Positions 9,387-18,081 of a DNA stretch of 64,000 bases are shown here, piece by piece. Every line of letters begins with the position of its first letter. The first letter of the stretch is position 1. Under the pieces are notes generated by a model, which saw nothing but the letters and a program-made list of their open reading frames with translations, ran no database searches and was not told the DNA's origin. The stretch lies in the NCBI RefSeq assembly GCF_000468755.1, contig NZ_AWEZ01000067.1:50032-114031 (forward strand), in the 5' to 3' direction. The translations under genes and the position numbers were made by a program. This DNA is from Olsenella profusa F0195. Lineage in GTDB: Bacteria; Actinomycetota; Coriobacteriia; Coriobacteriales; Atopobiaceae.

Positions 9387-10526
9387 TCATCGCGTGGGTC
9401 CCGGCAACGCAGTGCCCTCGTACACCGCCAGCGTACGATCGACAAGGGCGTCCCACGAGTAGGTGGATCGAACGTGCGCCAAGGCGGCCCTCCCCTGGCG
9501 CGCAACCTCCTGCTGCGCCCCCAGCAGACTCGAAAGCTGCTCCGCAAGGGACGAGGCGCTCCCGCGGGCAAAGGTCGTCCCCGTGCCCGCCAAGACGTCC
9601 GCGCACTCGGGGATGTCGCTCGTGAGGCAGCAACGTCCATAGGACATGGCCTCGAGCAGGCTCATGGGCATGCCTTCGAGATCCGAGGGCAGCACGTAGA
9701 GGTAGGCGTTGCTGTAGAGCTCCTCCAGGACGCGCCCCTGCACGAAGTCCGTGAACAGGATGGAGTCATCGCCTGCGGCGCGCTGTCGCACGTGGTCGAG
9801 ATAGCCCTGCGAGTCGGAGGCACCCCCCGCTATCACGAGACGCTTGTCCGTATGCACGCGACCCCAGGCACCGATCAGGTGGTCGAGCCCCTTCTCGGGC
9901 ACGATGCGTCCCAGAAAGAGCACGTAGGAACCGGGTTCCAGCCCCCAGGCGGAACCGATGAGCCTCGCCGTCACGGGCGACTTCACGGAGACGGCATTGG
10001 GGATGAGGATGGTCTTACGCCCATAGGCGCGCCTGAAGTACTCCTGGGCACCACGGCTGAGCACGATGACCTCATCGGCCTCATGCGCCGCCCTACGCTC
10101 CCCGTGCCTGAGGTATGCGGAGGCCGCACGACCCCACTTGGCACGCTGCCAATCGAGCCCATGGATGGTGACCACACTGCGCACGCCCGCGCGCTTGGCG
10201 AGGCCCACCATGGCGGCGGGGCCCTCGGCATGGAAGTGGATGACATCGACGCCATCCGCAAGGGCCGCCCGTGTCGCAAAGTACGAGGAGCTGGCGGCGG
10301 CGAGGCCCTTGGCCTCGATCGTGCGGACGTGGCGCACGCGCACGCCCTCGTACTCCATGACGGAGTGCTGGTCGAACCGTGTGCCAGCCACGTTGTGGCC
10401 ACGGCGACAGTAGGCGACCACCTCGTTGCCACGCTCGACAAGACGTCGGGAAAGCTCGCTCACCACCACCTCGACGCCACCCTCACGCGACGGCACACGC
10501 TTCTGTCCAACCATGGCTATTCTCAA
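9387..10526 (-). CDS. family 4 glycosyltransferase
   Basis: 379 aa with a GT-B fold. The N-terminal MVGQKRVPSREGGVEVVVSE has the glycine-rich donor loop, and the C-terminal half has YVLFLGRIVPEKGLDHLI and then LPSDLEGMPMSLLEAMSYG, the E-x7-E motif of retaining GT4 enzymes. Start: the frame begins at a TTG (10526) that is well spaced from AGGGGAG; the first ATG, at 10514, is too far from that site, so TTG is preferred. It follows the initiating transferase gene by 9 bases and is likely to add the second sugar, an inference from gene order only. Confidence 0.86.
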   Translation of the reverse strand: MRIAMVGQKRVPSREGGVEVVVSELSRRLVERGNEVVAYCRRGHNVAGTRFDQHSVMEYEGVRVRHVRTIEAKGLAAASSSYFATRAALADGVDVIHFHAEGPAAMVGLAKRAGVRSVVTIHGLDWQRAKWGRAASAYLRHGERRAAHEADEVIVLSRGAQEYFRRAYGRKTILIPNAVSVKSPVTARLIGSAWGLEPGSYVLFLGRIVPEKGLDHLIGAWGRVHTDKRLVIAGGASDSQGYLDHVRQRAAGDDSILFTDFVQGRVLEELYSNAYLYVLPSDLEGMPMSLLEAMSYGRCCLTSDIPECADVLAGTGTTFARGSASSLAEQLSSLLGAQQEVARQGRAALAHVRSTYSWDALVDRTLAVYEGTALPGPTR

Positions 10527-10535
10527 GAGGCTCCC

Positions 10536-11204
10536 CTAGCAGCCCTGTGCCCGAAGCACGGCAAAGACGGTCTGGAAGATGATTCTCAGGTCCGTGAGGA
10601 AGGAGCGGGTGCGCAGGTAGAGCACGTCGAGACGCATCCACTCGTCGAAGCTGATGGTGTCGCGATCGGGCTGCACCTGCCAGTAGCTGGTGATGCCCGG
10701 CTTGCAGCTCAGGCGATAGGCCTGATAGTAGTTGTAGCTGCTGCACTCACTGGGCAGGCCGGGACGCGGCCCCACCACAGACATCTGACCCATGAGCACA
10801 TTGAAGAACTGGGGCAGCTCGTCGAGGGAGTGCGCCCGCAGGAACCTACCCACGCGGGTGACCCGCGGGTCATCGTGCATCTTGAAGACGGGGCCATCCT
10901 TCTCGTTGTACTGCATGAGTGTGGCAGCCTCCGCCTCGGCGCCCACGCGCATGGAGCGGAACTTCCACATGCGGAAGGTCCTGCCATCCTTGCCCACGCG
11001 CAGCTGCTTGAAGAGCACGGGACCAGAGGGGTCATCGATCTTGATGGCGAGCACGATGAGCGCGTACAGCCAGCTGCCGAGGACGATGGCCACCGCCGAG
11101 AAGACTATGTCAAAGACGCGCTTTGCGAACCGATAGAGTGCCCCGCGCCTCGCGCGACCGGACCTCTCGCCAGAGGGCGGTATGATACCCAGTACCTGCT
11201 CCAT
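10536..11204 (-). CDS. initiating undecaprenyl-phosphate sugar-1-phosphate transferase
   Basis: 222 aa, matching the catalytic part of the PglC/WbaP family (bacterial sugar transferase). It has one hydrophobic segment (VFDIVFSAVAIVLGSWLYAL), then FKQLRVGKDGRTFRMWKFRS, then SLDELPQFFNVLMGQMS and VVGPRPGLPSE, the catalytic Asp-Glu and proline-rich motifs. It moves a sugar-1-phosphate from a nucleotide sugar to undecaprenyl phosphate at the inner membrane face and so starts the repeat unit. It is the first gene of the leftward operon, which suits its role as committing step. No WbaP-type long N-terminal domain is present. Confidence 0.92.
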   Translation of the reverse strand: MEQVLGIIPPSGERSGRARRGALYRFAKRVFDIVFSAVAIVLGSWLYALIVLAIKIDDPSGPVLFKQLRVGKDGRTFRMWKFRSMRVGAEAEAATLMQYNEKDGPVFKMHDDPRVTRVGRFLRAHSLDELPQFFNVLMGQMSVVGPRPGLPSECSSYNYYQAYRLSCKPGITSYWQVQPDRDTISFDEWMRLDVLYLRTRSFLTDLRIIFQTVFAVLRAQGC

Positions 11205-11282
11205 GCGTACCCCTCATCCAAGTGCGGACCATTGCGACACGGGTGGGAGGCTGACGTCGCACGATGGGTCGCAGGACGACGA

Positions 11283-11312
11283 TGGGCCAACACCCCCGTG
11301 GGTGCCGACCCA
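11283..11312 (-). terminator. hairpin downstream of tRNA-Thr
   Basis: Leftward of the tRNA the RNA can form a 13-bp stem with three or four G-U pairs and an ACGG loop. It lies between the tRNA 3' end (11326) and the sugar transferase start (11204). There is no U-run, so it could be a weak terminator, a processing signal or a leader structure. Confidence 0.35.
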
Positions 11313-11325
11313 TCTGCATACGCTA

Positions 11326-11401
11326 TGGAGCTGGCGGCCGGACTCGAACCGGCGACGACTAGTTTACAAGACTAGGGCTCTACCAACTGAGCTACACCAG
11401 C
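11326..11401 (-). tRNA. tRNA-Thr (anticodon TGT)
   Basis: Reading the minus strand from 11401, the acceptor stem GCTGGTG pairs with CGCCAGC (one G-T pair). A D-arm GCTCAGTTGGTAGAGC, an anticodon stem CTAGT/ACTAG with loop CTTGTAA and a T-arm containing GGTTCGAGTCC follow, and the gene ends with a discriminator T and an encoded CCA (11326-11328). The anticodon TGT reads ACA/ACG threonine codons. Length with CCA is 76 nt. It lies in the gap between the housekeeping genes and the capsule operon, in the same orientation as both. Confidence 0.96.
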
Positions 11402-11923
11402 ATGCCACAGCATCATAGCGTCTGCGGGGCCGACACACCAGAAGTGCTAGAGAGAACCACCCTCCTCCTCATGCCATGACATGAGGCCTCGGGATGGGCG
11501 GAGGCCGCCCCGTGCACTCAGACGCGCCAGCAAGCACAAACCAACCCGTGCCACATCGACCGCCTCCTCATGTGCCGGAGAGCTCCTGTCGCTCAAGGGC
11601 GATACCCACCGCAGGGCACCGTGTCCTTGTGACGAGCGAGCTCAGAAAGACATGAAACCTCCAATACAGCATTATCGGTAAGCGTGATTCCAGATAGCGA
11701 CCCATCACGTTCCACATGTGCCGATATGGCAACAGAAGCGTTCCAATATATGCTGTTTTTTTAATCCAGATCCAGAAATGTATATATCTATACAGATTAC
11801 ATTCAGATATAAAAGATTCAGGCTATTTACAGCGTTTTATGCAGAACGTCACACTCATGGATAAGAAAATGAGGGTAATCTCACGCAATTTAAGTTTTCT
11901 TTATGGTAAGGCGACGGAGGGAG
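11402..11923. other. 520-bp gap with an AT-rich island
   Basis: No convincing gene. The right part (about 11640-11915) is strongly AT-rich compared with its surroundings and holds several TATA-like hexamers on both strands, such as TATATA near 11780. Reading left, TTGCGT with TTATCC 18 bases on (about 11887-11858) is a possible promoter for the tRNA and capsule operon. A 7-bp hairpin, CCTCATG/CATGAGG, sits at 11467-11486. The open frames across this gap show no domain or codon bias. Confidence 0.5.
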
Positions 11924-12460
11924 CTAGGAGCGTCCGAGCATCCTGTCGAGCCGGGCGCGCGTCGCCGGGTCGAGGCGGTCCTCGAGTGTGAGGTGCTGGT
12001 GCGTGCGCTCCACGCGCTCCCGCTCCATCTCATGGGACAGCTGCTTGACGTCCGTCACCAAGACGTCGCTCGACACGCGCGTGACGGGGACGCCACCCAC
12101 CGTCGCCCGGATAGTGTTGTCCGACGTCACCACCGTCACGGCTCGCGGGACGAGGCGCGCCGACGTCACCAGACGTTCGATGACCGTATCGGCACTCTCA
12201 CCCGCCTGGGAGAAGATGATGCGCACGCCAGCCCTGGACAGGTTGGGGCGATCGGGGGAGACGTTACCCGCGGCATCAAACACGATGGTCGCCTCATAGC
12301 GCCCCTGGGCGTAGGTGGCGACGTCCGCCACAAGCCGCTCGCGCGAGCGCTCGAAGGGGTCGCCTGGGTCGGTCTCGTCCATGAGGACGGTGTAGCGGGG
12401 ACTCTCGTGGATGACGTTATAGCCATCGACGACCAAGAGCTCGTGCGGTTGCCTAGGCAT
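11924..12460 (-). CDS. YacP-like NYN-domain endoribonuclease
   Basis: 178 aa from the ATG at 12460. The PIN-like NYN fold is visible from LLVVDGYNVIHESPRY (the DGYNVI acidic motif), through ATIVFDAAGN, GVRIIFSQAGESADTVIERL and VTVVTSDNTI. This is the order seen in YacP/Rae1, a ribosome-associated mRNA endonuclease that works near stalled or specific sequences. The C-terminus ends with an RMLGRS tail. It overlaps the rlmB stop by 8 bases; a cysS-rlmB-yacP order is widely conserved in Gram-positive bacteria and supports the assignment. The frame upstream of 12460 is rlmB shadow. Confidence 0.85.
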   Translation of the reverse strand: MPRQPHELLVVDGYNVIHESPRYTVLMDETDPGDPFERSRERLVADVATYAQGRYEATIVFDAAGNVSPDRPNLSRAGVRIIFSQAGESADTVIERLVTSARLVPRAVTVVTSDNTIRATVGGVPVTRVSSDVLVTDVKQLSHEMERERVERTHQHLTLEDRLDPATRARLDRMLGRS

Positions 12461-13328
12461 CTGCGCGCCCCCCTGCGGCCGTGGTGCGACGCAGCCACTC
12501 ATAGCACATGACCGTGGCCGCCTGGGCCACATTGAGCGACTCCACACGCCCGCGCTGCGGAAGCCTGCACGTGAAGTCGCAGCTCTCCCGTATCAGACGC
12601 GAGATGCCCGTGCCCTCGGACCCCATCACCAGACAGAGGCGGCCCTCGACGGGGGCCTGCCACACGTCATCCTCCGCGTGCTCGGTGGAGCCGCAGACCC
12701 AAAAGCCCGCCGCCTTGAGCTCATCGATGGCACGGGAGAGGTTGGGGACCTGGGCGATGGGCACATGGAGCACCGCACCGGCAGAGGTCTTGTAGGAGCC
12801 GACGCCCACGCCCGCCGCACGCGCCCCGGCGATGATGACGCCTGCCGCACCGACGACTTCGGCGGAGCGCACGATGGCACCGAAGTTGCCCTCGTCCGTC
12901 ACGTGATCGAGCAGGATCACGAGGGCATCCCCCGTGCCTGCGGCGACGATGACATCCGCCAGCGAGGCATAGGAGTATGGACGGACCTGCACCATGATGC
13001 CCTGATGGGCGCCATGGGAGCTCAGGACATCGAGACGTGCCTTGGGCACGTACGCCATCGGCACGTCCGCAGCCGAAAGGCGCGACACCAGATGTGCCAG
13101 CGTGGCATCCGAGCCCTCGGCGCCGCCCTGCACGAGGGCGCGCTCGAGGGGCACGCGCGCCTCGAGCGCCTCGGCGACGGCACGACGCCCCTCGATGAGG
13201 TCGCCGGCCACCTGCTTTCCCACCTGGCCTTGGTGCCCTCGCCGAGGATGCGCACCGGCGCCCCGCACGTCCCGCGCTGGCCGAGCGGCACGCTTCCTGC
13301 TGGTGGGCCTACCCCTGCCTCGTGCCAT
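12453..13328 (-). CDS. rlmB: 23S rRNA (guanosine-2'-O)-methyltransferase RlmB-like (TrmH/SpoU family)
   Basis: 291 aa from the ATG at 13328. A basic N-terminal tail (about 35 residues) is followed by the substrate-binding L30e-like domain starting near GDLIEGRRAVAEAL. The SpoU knot follows, with ILLDHVTDEGNFGAIVRSAE (motif 1), CLVMGSEGTGISRL (motif 2) and PQRGRVESLNVAQAATVMCY (motif 3). These proteins methylate the 2'-O of G2251 in 23S rRNA or a related site with SAM. It lies 7 bases after cysS, the conserved arrangement. Precise rRNA or tRNA target cannot be proven from the sequence. Confidence 0.88.
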   Translation of the reverse strand: MARGRGRPTSRKRAARPARDVRGAGAHPRRGHQGQVGKQVAGDLIEGRRAVAEALEARVPLERALVQGGAEGSDATLAHLVSRLSAADVPMAYVPKARLDVLSSHGAHQGIMVQVRPYSYASLADVIVAAGTGDALVILLDHVTDEGNFGAIVRSAEVVGAAGVIIAGARAAGVGVGSYKTSAGAVLHVPIAQVPNLSRAIDELKAAGFWVCGSTEHAEDDVWQAPVEGRLCLVMGSEGTGISRLIRESCDFTCRLPQRGRVESLNVAQAATVMCYEWLRRTTAAGGRADA

Positions 13329-13335
13329 CGTGACC

Positions 13336-14823
13336 CTATGCCCTCCTCTTGGAGGGGCGCAGGCGTGCGCCAGCCGCCGTGTCCTCGACAACGAGCCCCA
13401 GGCTCGCGATGCCATCACGGATGGCATCCGCACGCGCCCAGTCCCTTGCCGCACGCGCCTCCTGACGGGCGGCCAGGAGGGCATCGGCCGCCCCCTGCGC
13501 ATCGTCTCCGGCATAGTCCGCATGCTCGCGGGCAAGGCCCACCAGCTCGAAAGGCAGCTCGTCCTGGCCACCCACCTCGCCGAGGTCGATGCCCAGCACG
13601 CCCAACAGCTCCACCAGCAGGTCGGCGGCACGCAGGACGGGAGCGGTCGTCAGGGCGCCGCCCGCATCCGCAAGGTACGTGTTGGCGGCGCCCATCAGCG
13701 AAAAGATGGCCGCGAGGGCACCGGAGGTGTTGAAGTCGTCATCCATCTGTCGCGTGAACTCTGCCTGTGCCTCCTTGCAGACGGCCGTGAGGGCGCGGTC
13801 GGTGTCGTCAAACGCACCGTCCTGCGGGGCGTTCCTTGCGGCCCAGCGCAGGTTCTTGATGCAGCTGGTCAGACGCTCCACGGTGCCCACCGCACCATCG
13901 AGCTGGTCGGTCTGGAAGTCGAGCGCCGAACGGTAGTGGGTCTGCAGCATGAGCAGGCGCACGGCATGGGCGGGACATCTGTCCAGAACGTCCTTGAGCG
14001 TGAGGAAGTTGCCCAGGCTCTTGGACATCTTCTCGCCGTTGACGCGCAGCATGCCCGTATGCATCCATAGGTTGGCGAGGGGCGCGTGCCAGGCACACCG
14101 GGCCTGGGCACACTCGTTCTCATGGTGCGGGAACACGAGGTCCTGCCCACCGCCGTGGATGTCGATGGGGGCTCCCAGGTAGCGATGGATCATGGCGCAG
14201 CACTCCGTATGCCAGCCAGGGCGGCCCTCACCCCAGGGGCTGGGCCAGCTGGGCTCCCCGGGCTTGGCCGCCTTCCAGAGCGCGAAGTCGAACGGGTCGC
14301 GCTTCTCGTCGTTGACTTCCACGCGCTCGCCCGCGCGCAGCTGGTTAAGGTCGCGTCCGGACAGCATGCCATAGCTGGCATCGGAACGCACGGAGAAGTA
14401 CACGTCGCCGTTTGCGGCGACGTAGGCGTTGCCGTTGGCGATGAGCGTGGAGATCATGTCCTGCATGGCCTCGACCTCATGCGTGGCGCGCGGGCGCACG
14501 TCGGGATCGAGGATGCCAAAGCGGCGCATCTGCTCAATGAAGGCCTTCGCGTACTGTTCGGAGACGTCCGCAGCGGCACGCCCCTCCTCGTTGGCACGGT
14601 TGATGATCTTGTCGTCCACGTCCGTGAGGTTCTGCGCAAAGGTCACCTGATAGCCCCTGTAGACGAGATAGCGACGGATGACGTCGAACGCCAGGAACGT
14701 GCGGGCGTTGCCGATGTGGATCTGGTCGTACACCGTGGGCCCGCACACGTACATGCGGACCTTGCCCTCCTCCATGGGTCTGAACTCCTCTTTGCGGTGT
14801 GTCTGGCTGTTGTAGATGAGCAT
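13336..14823 (-). CDS. cysS: cysteinyl-tRNA synthetase
   Basis: 495 aa from the ATG at 14823 (MLIYNSQTHRKEEF). It has the class I signatures HIGNARTF (HIGH) and KMSKSLGN (KMSKS). Zinc ligands are visible: MYVCGPTVYD, GWHTECCAMI and HHENECAQA. The C-terminal DALR and anticodon domains are complete. It charges tRNA-Cys. It forms an operon with rlmB and the YacP-like gene. The 55 bases between it and the polymerase gene upstream are too short for a T-box leader, and none is seen. Confidence 0.96.
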   Translation of the reverse strand: MLIYNSQTHRKEEFRPMEEGKVRMYVCGPTVYDQIHIGNARTFLAFDVIRRYLVYRGYQVTFAQNLTDVDDKIINRANEEGRAAADVSEQYAKAFIEQMRRFGILDPDVRPRATHEVEAMQDMISTLIANGNAYVAANGDVYFSVRSDASYGMLSGRDLNQLRAGERVEVNDEKRDPFDFALWKAAKPGEPSWPSPWGEGRPGWHTECCAMIHRYLGAPIDIHGGGQDLVFPHHENECAQARCAWHAPLANLWMHTGMLRVNGEKMSKSLGNFLTLKDVLDRCPAHAVRLLMLQTHYRSALDFQTDQLDGAVGTVERLTSCIKNLRWAARNAPQDGAFDDTDRALTAVCKEAQAEFTRQMDDDFNTSGALAAIFSLMGAANTYLADAGGALTTAPVLRAADLLVELLGVLGIDLGEVGGQDELPFELVGLAREHADYAGDDAQGAADALLAARQEARAARDWARADAIRDGIASLGLVVEDTAAGARLRPSKRRA

Positions 14824-14878
14824 GTCGCTGATTCCTCGCCTCGAGAGTTGGGAGTGCCACCCCAGAGTGTACTCAATG

Positions 14879-16264
14879 TCACCCAAGCCGTCGCCCGCGG
14901 CGCATGCCCCCTCGCTCCCTGTACTTGTCCAGGATGAAGGGTGCCGCAAGCAGCAGATACACCAGGTAGCCCGACTCCACCGTCAGCGAGCTGTTGTAGA
15001 CGGAGAGCCACACCGACAGCAGGGCGACGATGCCGCAGCAGTTGGTCATGACCCTGAGGTCAGCGTCCCTATAGCGCTTCAGCTTGCTCACCACGAACAC
15101 GCCCAGGAAGAAGGCCTCGAAGCACACGAGCCCACTCAGGCCCGTCTCGATGTAGACGTGTGCATCGGAGAACCACGTGTAGTGCAGCCAGCTGAAGTGG
15201 TCATAGAACGAGCTCATCAGCACCTCGAAGCTTGAGGTGCTGCAGTTGCCGAGACCAAAGCCGAACAGGCGCGTGAGGGGGTCGTCCGAGAAGAACATGG
15301 ACGTGATGCGGCTCAGGGCATCCAGACGGCTCAGGTCGCCCGTACCCGTATAGCCCGCGTCGCCCATGTACTCGATGATCGTGCCATCGGTAAAGAAGCT
15401 GATCCCCGAACCGGCGAAGAAGAACTGCATGGCGAACAGACCCGCGGCGATGCCGGCCACCATCACAAGGACAAGTACCACCGAGCGGGAGGTCATGCGC
15501 TCGCTCAGCAGGGCCAGTAGCACGATGATGGGAAGCTCGAAGAAGTACACCTTGAGCTCGGCAATCGACACCAGGTAGAAGCACAGGAGCAGCGTCACGA
15601 CAAGCTTGGGAAGCGACGTCCTTCGTGCAAGGTACTCCAAGACGGAGATGACCGTGGTGACGGCGATCAGGATGTTGAGGTAGCCGTTGCCCCCCTGCAG
15701 GACCCCAAAGGAGCCACCGATGTAATCCCCGGAATATCCCATGGCCAGCTCGAGCGAGCAGAGCCCCACGTTGACAAGGAAGAGCGCCTTGAAGAAGGTG
15801 GCCATCCTCAGGACGTCACGCACGCCCAGGAGCGCCACGCAGCAGACGAAGAAGGCATAGAACCTGAAGATGTTCCTGAGGCCCCAGAGGTACAGGAGAG
15901 GGGATCCCCCTGCACGGAGGCCCCCTATCACCGTCAGGACGAAAAACGCCAGCAGCAGCCCGTAGACGTATCGGTAGTAGACGCCCCGGTTGTCGTACCT
16001 TCCCCGAATGAGGATGGCGCCAAAGAGAACCAGGTTTATGGCGTCGAGCAGGTAGGTGATGGTACCGGGGACACCGAACATGTCCCGCAGGAAGCCGAAG
16101 GTGGCCAGGAGGCACAGCTCGATCCAGATCAGGGACCCTGCCGTCCTCTCGATGAGGACGCCTCCCCAGCGACCTTGGGCCATGCCTCGCCTCGTGACAC
16201 CTTGGCGAGGGGAGGCGTGCGCCCCCACGACCGATGCGCCCCTCATGGGCATATCCTGCCGCAT
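14879..16264 (-). CDS. Wzy-like polysaccharide polymerase / O-antigen ligase-like membrane protein
   Basis: 461 aa (shorter if a downstream ATG at 16246 or 16183 is used; 16246 has an AGGA at a good distance). About ten hydrophobic segments are spaced by short loops, with a larger periplasmic loop in the C-terminal half (about residues 285-370, DGTIIEYMGDAGYTGTGDLS to DAHVYIETGLSGL), as in Wzy polymerases. Sequence identity in this family is low, so the call rests on topology and on its place 3 bases after the Wzz-kinase fusion. It would join repeat units at the outer face of the membrane. Confidence 0.72.
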   Translation of the reverse strand: MRQDMPMRGASVVGAHASPRQGVTRRGMAQGRWGGVLIERTAGSLIWIELCLLATFGFLRDMFGVPGTITYLLDAINLVLFGAILIRGRYDNRGVYYRYVYGLLLAFFVLTVIGGLRAGGSPLLYLWGLRNIFRFYAFFVCCVALLGVRDVLRMATFFKALFLVNVGLCSLELAMGYSGDYIGGSFGVLQGGNGYLNILIAVTTVISVLEYLARRTSLPKLVVTLLLCFYLVSIAELKVYFFELPIIVLLALLSERMTSRSVVLVLVMVAGIAAGLFAMQFFFAGSGISFFTDGTIIEYMGDAGYTGTGDLSRLDALSRITSMFFSDDPLTRLFGFGLGNCSTSSFEVLMSSFYDHFSWLHYTWFSDAHVYIETGLSGLVCFEAFFLGVFVVSKLKRYRDADLRVMTNCCGIVALLSVWLSVYNSSLTVESGYLVYLLLAAPFILDKYRERGGMRRGRRLG

Positions 16265-16267
16265 GGG

Positions 16268-17578
16268 CTAACGCCGCCATGGGCGTCTGCGTCCGATACG
16301 CCCCCGCGGGCTCCCGTAGAGGAATCCCGTCATCTGGATGTTGGCCAGCCTCAGCCTTCTCTGTATCTCGGCGACGGCCGACTGCTTTGTCCGCTCCGAG
16401 GAGATCGAAAGGAAGACCATGCCCAGCATGTCCGCCAGCATCAGGGCACCATCGCTCGAGAGCGGGGAGGGCAGGGCCGCCACGACGCAGTCATAGTCCG
16501 CCCTGAGCTCCTCGAGCACCGACGCCATCCGATCGTCCCGCAGCTCCTGTCCGAGGTCGCCACGAGGCTTCCCCGGGGCAATGAAGCAGAGGCCCCCATC
16601 CTCCACGCGCTGCGTGACATCGGCAAGGGACGCCTCGCCGGCCAAGAGCCCCGCGAGGCCCATGGACGGGCGAAGGCCCAGCAGCTTGCCACAGGACGCG
16701 TGCTGCGTGTCACAGTCGAGCAGGAGCGTGCGCTCTCCCCCCTGGGCACATGACGTCGCGATGGACACCGCGTTTCTCGCAGCGGACCTTTTGCCATCAA
16801 CGTCCATCACAGCGATGGTCCGCGCGGCATGACGCGGCAGGAGGGGCAGAACGTCCCCGGCATCGATGATGGCAGGCATGCCGAAACGCTCCTCAAGCTC
16901 CTCCCGACTCCCAACGCCCCGGTTTCGCCCGTCCCTGACCACCACGACTATCGCCATGGTCATGAAGCCGATGACAAACCCAATGGCGGCATTGAGCCTG
17001 TTCGATGGCGAACTCTGGCTCGTGGCCTCCTGTGGGGGCTCCACGACCGACAGGGAGCCCCCGTTCATGATCGTGGACATGTAGTCCGGGGCAATCCTGA
17101 CGAGCGACTGTGCAAGCTGATAGGCATCCTGTGGCGAGGAGGCCGTGACGGTCACCGTCACCAACGGGGCCTTCTGCTCGACCTGTGTCGAGACGACCTT
17201 GCTGGCCAGGGCTGGATCGGCGTACTCCTCGAGATGGGCGTCATGGGCGGCCCTTGCAACCATCTCACCACTCCCGAAGACGAAGGCATAGGTACTGGCC
17301 AGGGAATTCGAGGTGTTGGCGTCATCGATGACCGCATAGTCCGTAGCTGTGCCCTCCGCGCCTTCGGTCTGGTTGTTCGGCCTGTTGCTGACATATATGG
17401 TAAACGACGACTGATACCGTGGAGGTATGCTCGTCACCGTGTACTCGAAGAAGAGTGCGCCCACGAGCGCCCCTCCCACAAGACACGCCAGCATGTGCCT
17501 CCCGACGGCCCTGAACGCGTCAGCGAGCCTGAGCCCCCGCTCCTCGTCGTATGAGACGTCTATGTACCCCTTGTCCAT
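16268..17578 (-). CDS. Wzz chain-length regulator fused to a degenerate BY-kinase domain
   Basis: 436 aa. Residues 1-215 are a Wzz domain with membrane segments at about 28-48 and 196-215 and the YQSSFTIYVSNRP motif. Residues 250-436 align with bacterial tyrosine kinases of the CapB/Wzc type, but the nucleotide site is damaged. The Walker A position reads DVDGKRSA instead of GEGKS/T-like, the A' motif is LLLDCD, and the Walker B aspartate region reads CVVAALP where DTPP is expected. The C-terminus lacks a tyrosine cluster. Probably it retains the scaffold role without kinase activity. It is paralogous to the protein at 5643-6428. Confidence 0.83.
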   Translation of the reverse strand: MDKGYIDVSYDEERGLRLADAFRAVGRHMLACLVGGALVGALFFEYTVTSIPPRYQSSFTIYVSNRPNNQTEGAEGTATDYAVIDDANTSNSLASTYAFVFGSGEMVARAAHDAHLEEYADPALASKVVSTQVEQKAPLVTVTVTASSPQDAYQLAQSLVRIAPDYMSTIMNGGSLSVVEPPQEATSQSSPSNRLNAAIGFVIGFMTMAIVVVVRDGRNRGVGSREELEERFGMPAIIDAGDVLPLLPRHAARTIAVMDVDGKRSAARNAVSIATSCAQGGERTLLLDCDTQHASCGKLLGLRPSMGLAGLLAGEASLADVTQRVEDGGLCFIAPGKPRGDLGQELRDDRMASVLEELRADYDCVVAALPSPLSSDGALMLADMLGMVFLSISSERTKQSAVAEIQRRLRLANIQMTGFLYGSPRGRIGRRRPWRR

Positions 17579-18081
17579 AAGGCTAGCCCCACTCTGTGAT
17601 GACTCTGCATTTCATAAGCAAACGCCAGGCCCTCTCCCGCGGCGCGTTCGTGGTGGCGCTCGGCCGCAGAGCGCGCATGCGCCGCACGCCACCACCACGC
17701 CAAACCCCCGGTCGCTCTCCCCACAGGCATCGAGCGCGCGGGCCCTTCTGCCACCGGCTCCATCATAGTGCCCGTCCATCGGGAAAGCCGTTGGCGGCAA
17801 TCAGGGCCCCTCCCTCCTCCTCTGTGACTTGCAGTCTATCGCAGTGGCGCCCCCAGCCAAACCCGGCGACGTCGGCACACGTGGGTACGTGAGGACGAAG
17901 CAACAGGTGGAACCAGCAAGAACCATGCTATCAGTGCAGGGGTGCGCACCACAGGGCATCCATCCCCGTGGTGTCCCTCGGCTCCGGACCCCCTGAGGAT
18001 GGGCTGTCGCGGGGCGCACCCATCGCGTATCCTTAGACGCGACGGGGCACATCGGGTCGGGCAAAGAAGTTGGTTGGACAC
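17579..18081. promoter_or_regulatory. 500-bp divergent intergenic region
   Basis: This gap separates the leftward Wzz-kinase/Wzy genes from the rightward acyltransferase. No open frame shows a domain. Promoters for both directions should lie here, but no clear -35/-10 pair stands out. The long open frames on either strand through it are GC-rich shadows. Confidence 0.4.

Noticed and set aside
8400..11375. A 991-codon open frame on the plus strand across the capsule genes
   Set aside because: It is antisense to three glycosyltransferase-region genes with clear domains and crosses intergenic gaps and the tRNA; composition is the His/Arg/Gly-rich pattern of a GC-rich shadow.
11716..11991. Short plus-strand gene in the AT-rich island
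   Set aside because: It has no ribosome site and its second half runs antisense into the NYN gene; codon use changes midway.
13336..14823. T-box riboswitch before cysS
   Set aside because: Only 55 bases separate it from the upstream gene and no specifier or antiterminator motif (TGGNACCGCG) is seen.
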